Assembly (NCBI GenBank): GCA_031260015.1
Contig: JAIRKR010000007.1
Location: forward strand, 1 to 23,081
DNA: 23,081 bases
Origin: Puniceicoccales bacterium
GTDB lineage: Bacteria; Verrucomicrobiota; Verrucomicrobiia; Opitutales; UBA9783
Direction of reading: 5' to 3'
The number at the start of each line of letters is the position of its first letter. Position 1 is the stretch's first letter. Positions 8,754 through 15,022 of the stretch are shown here, in pieces. A model generated the notes under the pieces. The model was not told the origin of the DNA. It saw nothing but the letters and a program-made list of their open reading frames with translations, and did no database searches. A program made the position numbers and the translations under genes.

Positions 8754-8792
8754 CGCATAGAAGTCAAAGAGGCAATCCGAGACTTCTATACG
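8754..8792. other. Stem-loop in the 3' region of the exported protein gene
   Basis: ATAGAAGTC (8757-8765) pairs perfectly with GACTTCTAT (8781-8789) across a 15-base loop. After one mismatch the stem is extended by two more pairs (8754-8755 with 8791-8792). A smaller hairpin (GGAATT/AATTCC) lies just before it at about 8706-8725, and the terminator follows at 8835. The three make a structured 3' untranslated region. No T-run follows, so this is not itself a terminator. It could stabilise the mRNA or be part of a small RNA. Confidence 0.4.
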
Positions 8793-8834
8793 TTGAGTGT
8801 TATTATACGCTTTAACTCACATACCTTTTCTAGC

Positions 8835-8871
8835 GAACCCCTACTTTCTGAAAAAGTAGGGGTTCTTCTTT
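8835..8871 (+). terminator. Rho-independent terminator after the exported protein gene
   Basis: GAACCCCTACTTT (8835-8847) pairs perfectly with AAAGTAGGGGTTC (8853-8865): a 13-bp stem with a 5-base loop, followed by TTCTTT. It closes transcription from the gene at 7949. The stem core CTACTTT/AAAGTAG also occurs in the terminator of the second exported protein gene (12794-12818). Confidence 0.85.
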
Positions 8872-9356
8872 GAATTCCCGATAACTTTTCGGGAAACATT
8901 ATATAGATTTTTCGAAATATTGCCTATACCAAGCCTTCGTATTTAGGCCAGAGGGGCATTTGATGTGGGGTTGATGCTAAATGTGAAGGATACGGAGTAC
9001 GGAGAGGTGAGGGCAGAGAATCTCAGGCAACAAGTAGGTACGCCTTTGCCAAGGGTTGTCCTGTGGATTTCTCTAATGTTGCTTCTATGTGAAATATCAG
9101 AGTAACTAAAGTAATCTATTTTTAATGGGCATCAACAACATTGTTTTGGGAAAGATTGGTAAAGATATTGTTGCAAATAAATCTTACAGAGGTTTCTTGT
9201 TCCAATTAAAAATGTTTCATCCATAACCGTTTTTTAGAGGGTGCTTATAAGTATCGCTTACGGGATCATGAGAGAGGTGTTTGTTTCGACGATGATGGAG
9301 TTTAGAAAATTTTTATAGCCAAATCGCTTTTGTATAGAGGTAACATTGGAGAACCC
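8872..9356. other. Long intergenic region with coding-like fragments
   Basis: There is no intact gene here. A small TTCCCG/CGGGAA hairpin lies at 8875-8895. Several plus-strand stretches read like protein in changing frames: a 43-codon frame at 8974-9105, a 33-codon frame at 9125-9226, and a stretch from about 9210 to 9356 in which YKYRLRDHERGVCFDDDG can be read before a stop. Together they might be the decayed body of one gene with frameshifts, but I cannot name a family, and chance frames are possible. No tRNA, RNase P, SRP or tmRNA signature was seen. Confidence 0.35.
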
Positions 9357-10424
9357 TCAATATACATCTTTTTGGTACCGTCTTGTATTTTTTAACATTT
9401 TTAGTAAATCTTCGGCTTGCGTACGGTTCAAATGGCCACAATTTTCGATAATTTTAAGGAGTGTTGACTCAACATCTTTGGCCATCGACTTAGCTTCTCC
9501 ACAGATGTAAAAATAAGCACCTTTTTGCAACCATTCCCACAGAACACTTGCGTTTTCCATCATCTTATGTTGGACGTACACTTTATGTTCTTGGTCTCGC
9601 GAAAATGCCAAATCCAACCGTGTGAGTACGTTTTCTCGTTGGCAGTAGGTGATAAAATCTTCAAGGATAAAGTCAACATCACGGTGCCGACCTCCAAAAA
9701 ATAACCAATTATGTCCGGTTGCTTTCGATAAGAGTCTTGCCTCTAGAAACGCCTTAAAAGGTGCAATACCTGTTCCCGGCCCCACCATAATGACAGGTTT
9801 TGTATCATCCACAGGTAACTTAAAATGAGAGGACTTGACGTAAATCTTTAGGGATTCGTTTATACGCAGTCTCTTGCACAAAAATCCGCTCGACAGACCC
9901 TCACCAATGCCCCCTTCAACGTTTTTAAACGTAAGCAATCCTACGATGAGTTCCATCACGTGCGGATTTTGCATATACGCAGAAGCAATCGAATAGGCGC
10001 GGGGTCGCATAGGTTTTAACCAACTGCATAACAGGGCTGCCGAGAAGTCCGTTCTGCATCGATTTTTCAAACTTGTTAGGGCCATCCAAAAATCGCCCCC
10101 ATCGCGACTGGGCAAGGTAGCAAATATACTCGGTTTTAACAGTAATTCAAAATGAGAACTCAGGGCTTCGTATAAGGTCAATATCTGTTTTGTATCGGCA
10201 TCCACAATGGGCTCTTCGCCAGGCAATTGCATTAGGGCAAGCAGTTTTTCAACAAATATTGCATTATTTTGAGGATAAATAAATACAACATCGCCCGGTT
10301 CAAATATACAATTTTCATTTGGAACGGAAAGTGTCACAAGGTAAACGCTCCTTTCGTCTTCCACACCGGATAACAACTGTCTTTTTAATAGGACCGAACG
10401 CATCACGTTGTCTGGAAATTTCAT
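9357..10424 (-). CDS. CysJ-like FAD/NADPH-binding reductase without flavodoxin domain
   Basis: The 355-residue product corresponds to the C-terminal two thirds of the sulfite reductase flavoprotein and cytochrome P450 reductase family: an FAD domain and a ferredoxin-NADP reductase domain. Motifs are the FAD-binding RAYSIAS (142-148), a GIGEGLSSGFL segment where relatives have GVCSTFL, the NADPH pyrophosphate-binding VGPGTGIAPFKAFLEAR (214-230), FFGGRHRDVDFILEDF (242-257), ICGEAKSMAKDV and a C-terminal tyrosine (Tyr355) that stacks on FAD in the family. It would pass electrons from NADPH to a partner. The FMN (flavodoxin) domain is absent, and no sulfite reductase hemoprotein is nearby, so the electron acceptor is unknown. 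The ATG at 10424 has a weak GGTAAG upstream. It lies 99 bases after dus on the same strand and may share its transcript. Confidence 0.85.
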   Translation of the reverse strand: MKFPDNVMRSVLLKRQLLSGVEDERSVYLVTLSVPNENCIFEPGDVVFIYPQNNAIFVEKLLALMQLPGEEPIVDADTKQILTLYEALSSHFELLLKPSIFATLPSRDGGDFWMALTSLKNRCRTDFSAALLCSWLKPMRPRAYSIASAYMQNPHVMELIVGLLTFKNVEGGIGEGLSSGFLCKRLRINESLKIYVKSSHFKLPVDDTKPVIMVGPGTGIAPFKAFLEARLLSKATGHNWLFFGGRHRDVDFILEDFITYCQRENVLTRLDLAFSRDQEHKVYVQHKMMENASVLWEWLQKGAYFYICGEAKSMAKDVESTLLKIIENCGHLNRTQAEDLLKMLKNTRRYQKDVY

Positions 10425-10523
10425 ACTTACCGTTCTGTAATAAATGGCATTTTAACTTATGAAGCGAGCAGAAAGTGCCTGAAAAACAATCGGCATGCCC
10501 ATCCCACGCAAGCGCAATTTTTT

Positions 10524-11537
10524 TTACAATGCTTTAAATGCTTTGCCGGTTTGCACAATTTCTCCCAGAAATACCTTTTCTCCTTGCAGGCCCTTGAGTA
10601 ATCTTTGTTCACATCTTACCCAAAATTCAGCCTCTGTGGGACTCTTTAAAATCTGGCTTAAAAAATCTCCATCTGCGTCTACGGCGAGACCTATGTATTG
10701 GCAAAAGTTCTTTAAAAGTCCTAATCTATTGGTATTTCCATTTGACCTAAAGGCCTTGTCGATTTTTTGCAGGTATTCAAATACGTGTTTATAACGCGGG
10801 TAATCGATGGGTTGGCCTTTATTTTGGCTATGCCACTGGGAAAAAATCCATGGATTACGTATGGCGGCTCGTCCCAGCATGGTCCCCCAACATCGGGTAA
10901 AACCCAAAACGTGTTTTATATCATCGAGTGTATTGATGTCTCCATTGGCAATGATGGGAATGGGTAATTTTTCTACAGCACGTCGGATAAAGTTGTACCG
11001 AATTGGTCCTCCATAGCGGTCTTTCACGGTACGTGCGTGAATGGTAATGGAATCCACCTGCACTTCGTGCAAAATATCTAAAATTTTTTCGAAATTCTCC
11101 GTATGTTCAAAGCCAATTCGCATTTTTACACTCAAAGGCTTTGAACAACCTGCCCGCAGTGAGCCAATTAATGTTTTCAAAAGAGGCAAATCTCTCAAAA
11201 GTCCCCCACCCGTTTGCTTTTTATAAATTTTTGGTACCGGACACCCTACGTTAAAATCAATGCCTGCAATGGGATATTTTTGTAAAATTTCTGCATTCCT
11301 CAACAGGGCATCCGGATCATTTCCCATTAATTGTATCCACAGTGGACATTTGCCCGCATAGGCTAAATTGTCTTCAATTTGGTGAGGATTGAGGGTAAAA
11401 TTTTTATGTACACGTACGAATTCACTTACGTACACATCGGGTGCACCGTACTGATTTAATATTTGCCAGAAGGGTCCCTGGGTTAAATGCCGCATGGGGG
11501 CCAATGCAATACCGCCCTGAGGGAAGCAATGGGCCAT
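10524..11537 (-). CDS. dus: tRNA-dihydrouridine synthase (Dus family)
   Basis: An FMN enzyme that reduces specific uridines in tRNA to dihydrouridine using NADPH. The 337-residue product shows the Dus order of motifs: LAPMRHLT (12-19), WIQLMGNDP (67-75), GIDFNVGCPVPKIYKKQTGGGLLRD with catalytic Cys99, VKMRIGFEHTEN, SITIHARTVKDRYGGP, PIIANGDI, MLGRAAIRNPWIF and a C-terminal helical tRNA-binding domain. The start ATG directly abuts the TAA of the upstream DUF151 gene (TAAATG), implying coupled translation. The DusA/B/C subclass cannot be settled by eye. Confidence 0.93.
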   Translation of the reverse strand: MAHCFPQGGIALAPMRHLTQGPFWQILNQYGAPDVYVSEFVRVHKNFTLNPHQIEDNLAYAGKCPLWIQLMGNDPDALLRNAEILQKYPIAGIDFNVGCPVPKIYKKQTGGGLLRDLPLLKTLIGSLRAGCSKPLSVKMRIGFEHTENFEKILDILHEVQVDSITIHARTVKDRYGGPIRYNFIRRAVEKLPIPIIANGDINTLDDIKHVLGFTRCWGTMLGRAAIRNPWIFSQWHSQNKGQPIDYPRYKHVFEYLQKIDKAFRSNGNTNRLGLLKNFCQYIGLAVDADGDFLSQILKSPTEAEFWVRCEQRLLKGLQGEKVFLGEIVQTGKAFKAL

Positions 11538-11975
11538 TTAACCTTTTGTCCAATTTTTTGCCAAATCCTTGGCATCCGGTAAATCTTGAAATAAACGACG
11601 ATCCACCCATAGGGGTCTTTTATGCGTTAATGCCAGTAAAATTGCGTCACTTGGCCTTGAATCCAATTCAACAATTTTAACAATCCCCTCATGTTTCTGT
11701 TTTAGCAAAACACGCGCAAAAAATATACCCTCTTTCATATCCGTGATGACGACGCATTGTACGTCAATATCGAATCCAAAACACAAGTTGCGAATAAAAT
11801 CGTAAGTTAAAGGCCTCGTTACATTGCGGACCTGTTGATAGGACGTAATTTGTTCCCCCATCAAGAGATCCACATAGATAATAAATGTCTTTTCACTGTT
11901 CCCTAAAAATAAAGCAACACCTTTGGAGGTTGTAACCATATTCTTAATGATAACTTCTACAACTTCATTGCGCAT
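11538..11975 (-). CDS. Bifunctional nuclease (BFN, DUF151) family protein
   Basis: The 145-residue product matches the bifunctional nuclease domain, known from a plant protein with DNase and RNase activity and widespread in bacteria. The core is RPLTYDFIRNLCFGFDID (54-71), VVITDMKEGIFFARV (75-89) and the signature VELDSRPSDAILLAL (102-116). Length is near normal. The function in bacteria is poorly defined. The ATG at 11975 gives the expected family N-terminus. A TATAAC box lies only three bases before it, too close for a normal start, so the true promoter is unclear. First gene of the leftward DUF151-dus-reductase group, divergent from the exported protein at 12068 with a 92-base gap. Confidence 0.88.
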   Translation of the reverse strand: MRNEVVEVIIKNMVTTSKGVALFLGNSEKTFIIYVDLLMGEQITSYQQVRNVTRPLTYDFIRNLCFGFDIDVQCVVITDMKEGIFFARVLLKQKHEGIVKIVELDSRPSDAILLALTHKRPLWVDRRLFQDLPDAKDLAKNWTKG

Positions 11976-12032
11976 GCTGTTATAGGATGACAGGATCTAA
12001 GATTTAGAAAATGTTTTTTTCAAAAAATATAA

Positions 12033-12067
12033 TTGTCATACCATATTTTGTATCCTAAAATAAATAT
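12033..12067 (+). promoter_or_regulatory. Sigma70-type promoter predicting a leaderless mRNA
   Basis: TTGTCA (12033-12038), a 17-base spacer and TAAAAT (12056-12061) are a near-consensus -35/-10 pair. The ATG of the exported protein gene begins 7 bases after the -10 (12068), where transcription should start. No Shine-Dalgarno precedes the ATG. The two facts together suggest a leaderless transcript. Confidence 0.65.
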
Positions 12068-12778
12068 ATGAATAGATTGTTGAAAAGTATGACATTTATA
12101 ACCACAAGTATAATAAGTTGTATAAGTTGTGCAAGTTTGAGCGCTTCTTGGTATTGCAAATTATGCATGCAAGAACATGAGGATAATGCAGCAACTTGTC
12201 CTAAAACTACTTTACCCAAAGATGGAGTAGATGCTTTCTGGTGGGGATATGTGGTATATCGCGGTCAGTGGAATCCCCTAAGTTTATTGTCCAAAGAGCA
12301 AAAGGAAGCTTTTTTATGGGGGTGTAGCATGAGCGCTTATCAAGCAAAACATCCCGAAGTAACGCAAGCAACATATCTTGAAGATTTAAAAAAGGATCCC
12401 AGCAAACATGATTATGTACCGAATATACGTGGCTTATTTGGAAAGCTATTAGCGGGAGAAGACATAGATCTTTACCCAAAAAAAGATTTTGTAGGGTTAA
12501 CAAGAAATCAAATAAACGCTTTTGAGTGGGGATGGTGGGCATGTTACATGATGGTGCATAATGGAGTATCTAATCCTTTCATTGGACTTACGGATATTAA
12601 GCGCAATATATTTATGTTGGGTGTGGGATACGCTTGTTATGTAACGGCAGGCCTTATATCAGGTTCATCAAACGGAGTACCTACGTCAGATGAACTTGGA
12701 CAGTTTATTCAGCAAATGAATTTCGCAACGGTAGTGACACAAGCAACAATGATGTTCCTTGGCATTGGTTCGCAATAA
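12068..12778 (+). CDS. Exported protein of unknown function with N-terminal CCHC knuckle and internal duplication (family member 2)
   Basis: I do not recognise the family. The 236-residue product has a signal sequence (basic MNRLLK, hydrophobic to about residue 24). Cleavage by signal peptidase I after Ala26 is plausible. IIS-Cys18 also fits a lipobox, so it could be a lipoprotein. WYCKLCMQEHEDNAATCPKT (28-47) follows: C30, C33, H37 and C44, the same motif as the exported protein at 7949. The body holds a duplicated unit. Residues 54-91 (DAFWWG, NP at 69-70, AFLWG, Tyr91) and 149-191 (NAFEWG, NP at 169-170, IFMLG, Tyr191) share the pattern [AI]F-x-[WL]-G ... NP ... F-x-x-G ... Y. The repeats are rich in Trp, Phe and Tyr, and the C-terminal part is hydrophobic (about 181-200 and 219-234). 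Has its own promoter and terminator. Confidence 0.85.
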   Translation: MNRLLKSMTFITTSIISCISCASLSASWYCKLCMQEHEDNAATCPKTTLPKDGVDAFWWGYVVYRGQWNPLSLLSKEQKEAFLWGCSMSAYQAKHPEVTQATYLEDLKKDPSKHDYVPNIRGLFGKLLAGEDIDLYPKKDFVGLTRNQINAFEWGWWACYMMVHNGVSNPFIGLTDIKRNIFMLGVGYACYVTAGLISGSSNGVPTSDELGQFIQQMNFATVVTQATMMFLGIGSQ

Positions 12779-12793
12779 AATTTTCACCTTAGC

Positions 12794-12820
12794 AAAACCT
12801 ACTTTAAAAGTAGGTTTTAT
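12794..12820 (+). terminator. Rho-independent terminator after exported protein 2
   Basis: AAAACCTACTT (12794-12804) pairs with AAGTAGGTTTT (12808-12818), giving an 11-bp stem with a minimal 3-base loop that would open to about 5, followed by ATTTG. It begins 16 bases after the stop codon. The A-rich left arm makes it potentially active in both directions. Confidence 0.75.
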
Positions 12821-12857
12821 TTGCTTGAATAATAAAATAATTATATTAACATTCAAT

Positions 12858-12898
12858 TTGCCTAAAGTACGTTATTAAAATTAAATACCTGCAGGTAT
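12858..12898 (+). promoter_or_regulatory. Promoter with overlapping 14-bp palindrome upstream of the phosphofructokinase gene
   Basis: TTGCCT (12858-12863), a 17-base spacer and TTAAAT (12881-12886) make a moderate sigma70-type promoter. The perfect palindrome ATACCTGCAGGTAT (12885-12898) overlaps the end of the -10 and covers the expected start site, the classical place for a repressor operator. The regulator is not identifiable. The transcript would have a roughly 100-base leader. That leader contains GAGGAG (about 12929-12934), followed 8 bases later by TTG and a 4-codon frame ending in TAA (12943-12957). Confidence 0.5.
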
Positions 12899-12992
12899 CA
12901 TCACACATATCAACATTCGTATTAAATAGAGGAGACATTTTATTTGTTCGTTTATTAAAAAATATTTTTAACGTATATCTAACAAAATTTTT

Positions 12993-14180
12993 ATGAAAAT
13001 TGCTATTTTAACGTCGGGAGGCTTGGCCCCTTGTCTTTCGTCGGCCATAGGGGGATTCGTGCAACGTTATACCGAGCTCGATAGAGACGTTGAAATTATA
13101 ACATACCTAAATGGGTATCAAGGACTTCTATTGGGGCAATCGCGTAGGATCACCGAACAGGCTCGTTCAGAGGCATATCATTTGTTGAAATTTGGCGGTA
13201 GTCCCATTGGCAACAGCCGCGTGAAGTTATCCAACGTGAAAGACTGCGAAAACAAAGGACTCATCCATGCAGGCCAAAATCCATTTGAGGTTGCTGCGCA
13301 TCAATTAATGAAAGATCAGGTAGATATACTCCATACTATCGGAGGTGACGACACCAGTACAACCGCTGCCGAATTGGCTCATTTTTTGGCCCAAAACAAT
13401 TATCCTCTGCACGTTGTTGGCTTGCCTAAAACAATTGACAACGACATTTTCCCGATTCGCCAAAGCCTGGGGGCAACAACTGCGGCAGAGCAAGGTGCTA
13501 TCTTTTTTGAAAATGTTGTCCACGAACACAGTGCCAATTCTAACATGTTAATTATACATGAAATTATGGGACGCAACTGCGGATGGTTAACTTACGCGAC
13601 CGCAGCGTGTTACACGTCGAGATTAATCCACAAAACTTTTGCCCCCACTTTGGGATTTCCCAAAGAGAAATTTGAAATTCATGGCATCTACATTCCAGAA
13701 ATCGAATTTGATTTAGAACGCGAAGTCAAACGGTTAAGGCCATTGTTCGATCGGTTGGGATGCTTAAATTTGTTCGTCAGCGAAGGGGCCTGCGTGACCG
13801 CCCTCGTTAAGGAATTGGAAAAAAATGGTGAGAAAGTCGCACGAGACGCGTTCGGCCATATAAAACTAGACCACATCAATGCAGGCAAATGGGTTGGAGA
13901 ACAACTCTCAAAAGCCCTAGGCGCGCAAAAAATGCTGGTACAAAAAAGTGGTTACTTTGCCCGTTCAGCCGCACCCAATGCATTTGATCTATATCTCATT
14001 CAATCGTATGTAGACTTTGCAGTCGAATGTGCGTTCAAAGGAATCAGTGGTTTGGTGGGACACGACGAAACGCAACACGACACCCTACGCTGCATCGAAT
14101 TTGAACGTGTAAAAGGAGGGAAGTTGTTGGATATTAACAATTCACGTGTGCAACAACTGCTACAATCCATTCACAAGTAA
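12993..14180 (+). CDS. pfp: Diphosphate--fructose-6-phosphate 1-phosphotransferase (PPi-dependent phosphofructokinase)
   Basis: A cytosolic glycolytic enzyme that phosphorylates fructose 6-phosphate with pyrophosphate; the reaction is reversible. The 395-residue product has the PFK fold: ILTSGGLAPCLSSAIGG (5-21), YLNGYQGLL, GGDDTSTTAAEL (117-128), PKTIDND (145-151) and EIMGRNCGWL (190-199). Two residues mark PPi rather than ATP use: Asp120 in GGDD (ATP enzymes have Gly) and Lys146 in PKTIDND (ATP enzymes have Gly). The ATG at 12993 has no Shine-Dalgarno directly before it. The GAGGAG about 60 bases upstream is too far to serve it. It stands alone under its own promoter. The substrate call rests on these two residues and is strong. 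Confidence 0.94.
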   Translation: MKIAILTSGGLAPCLSSAIGGFVQRYTELDRDVEIITYLNGYQGLLLGQSRRITEQARSEAYHLLKFGGSPIGNSRVKLSNVKDCENKGLIHAGQNPFEVAAHQLMKDQVDILHTIGGDDTSTTAAELAHFLAQNNYPLHVVGLPKTIDNDIFPIRQSLGATTAAEQGAIFFENVVHEHSANSNMLIIHEIMGRNCGWLTYATAACYTSRLIHKTFAPTLGFPKEKFEIHGIYIPEIEFDLEREVKRLRPLFDRLGCLNLFVSEGACVTALVKELEKNGEKVARDAFGHIKLDHINAGKWVGEQLSKALGAQKMLVQKSGYFARSAAPNAFDLYLIQSYVDFAVECAFKGISGLVGHDETQHDTLRCIEFERVKGGKLLDINNSRVQQLLQSIHK

Positions 14181-14217
14181 AAATTCGTTCATCATTTTTT
14201 GGGGATATCGGAGATTT

Positions 14218-14334
14218 TTAGATCTTGCATGCACCGCTTAGGCAAACGTCTGATATGGCTTCCTGTTCGGATCCATGGTTACGCATGTTGTGATAATACA
14301 ACGTCTTAATGCCCAGAGAAGTATCCCCAAACAA
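14218..14334 (-). pseudogene. nrdA: Stranded C-terminal fragment of class Ia ribonucleotide reductase alpha subunit
   Basis: Reading leftwards from 14334, 38 codons translate to a peptide containing LGIKTLYYHNMR and ending DVCLSGACKI, followed by TAA at 14220-14218. The NrdA C-terminus has KTLYYQNTR and ends CESGACKI in Escherichia coli. The C-x4-C pair is the shuttle thiol of class Ia enzymes. The reading frame is closed by a TAA just upstream (14337-14335), and nothing NrdA-like precedes it: the plus-strand Nudix gene occupies that space. This is the 3' tip of a gene whose body was deleted or moved. It is too short to be functional. Confidence 0.75.
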
Positions 14335-14407
14335 TTATTTACATTTAACTACATTTCCCCAATCCTAACCTTCGTTACCATTTGACAATAAAGTAATCTG
14401 ACAACCT

Positions 14408-14914
14408 ATGTCTATTCCAATTCGAAAAAGTATAAAAATCGTTCTCTTGAACGATACCCATGAATTGCTGCTGATTTTTACGGAAGATCCCGCGATTACA
14501 TCCATTGACAACGTTTACGAAGGTGGATTTTGGCAACTCATCGGAGGTAAAATAGAAGACGGTGAAACGTTGGAACAAGCTGCCACAAGAGAATTATTTG
14601 AGGAAACGGGATTGACGCGCAACGAAGTTATCTTTGGCAACATCATTTGGGAAGGCCAATGCGATCTTAGAATATATGGTACGGCAACGCGCATAAGTCA
14701 ACAGTTTATCATGGCTCGGACTTCTCAAACGGTTACTTCACTGCAGAATTTAACGCAAGAAGAAAAGCAAAGGGTTAAAAAATTGCAATGGTTTTTACTA
14801 GATCAAATAAAAAATAGTCCAGAGATCATATACCCCACAACGCTTCCAAAATATTTAGGAGCAGTTATACAAGGTCACATGCCAACAACACCCATAAAAA
14901 TAAACTTATCCTAG
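14408..14914 (+). CDS. Nudix hydrolase family protein
   Basis: This 168-residue enzyme should hydrolyse a nucleoside diphosphate linked to another group. The Nudix box is complete at 47-69: G-x5-E-x7-REL-x-EETG-L (GKIEDGE ... RELFEETGL). The preceding FWQLIGG is the usual lead-in strand. The C-terminal part has YPTTLPKYLG. The substrate cannot be read from sequence. The start ATG lacks a Shine-Dalgarno. A weak TAATCT box at 14394-14399 lies 8 bases before it. The gene sits where the body of nrdA would have been, so it may have arrived by rearrangement. Confidence 0.85.
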   Translation: MSIPIRKSIKIVLLNDTHELLLIFTEDPAITSIDNVYEGGFWQLIGGKIEDGETLEQAATRELFEETGLTRNEVIFGNIIWEGQCDLRIYGTATRISQQFIMARTSQTVTSLQNLTQEEKQRVKKLQWFLLDQIKNSPEIIYPTTLPKYLGAVIQGHMPTTPIKINLS

Positions 14915-14937
14915 AATAATACGGCGAATACAAAGCG

Positions 14938-14963
14938 GCCACGCAGAAGGTGGTTTATTTTTT
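14938..14963 (+). terminator. Possible terminator after the Nudix gene
   Basis: GCCAC (14938-14942) and GTGGT (14950-14954) can pair over a 7-base loop with one G-T wobble, followed by TTATTTTTT. The stem is short but correctly placed 24 bases after the stop. It lies in the convergent gap with cca. Confidence 0.4.
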
Positions 14964-15022
14964 GAAAGTTGTGTTGAGTCGTAAGTTAATCCAATATCAT
15001 ACAATACAATGGGCATGCTACC

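Noticed and set aside
9357..10424. Full sulfite reductase alpha subunit CysJ.
   Set aside because: The flavodoxin domain is missing and no CysI gene is adjacent, so only the FAD/NADPH part is claimed.
14260..14275. GTTCGGATCC looks like a tRNA T-loop.
   Set aside because: No acceptor stem, D-arm or anticodon arm can be fitted around it, and it lies inside the nrdA remnant.
14199..14330. A possible structured RNA: ttggggata (14199-14207) can pair with tatcccc-aa (14322-14330), enclosing about 115 bases, and a nearby stretch resembles part of the sufB 3' region.
   Set aside because: The interval is explained by the nrdA C-terminal fragment on the minus strand. The inner sequence forms no consistent secondary structure, and no RNA family signature was seen.
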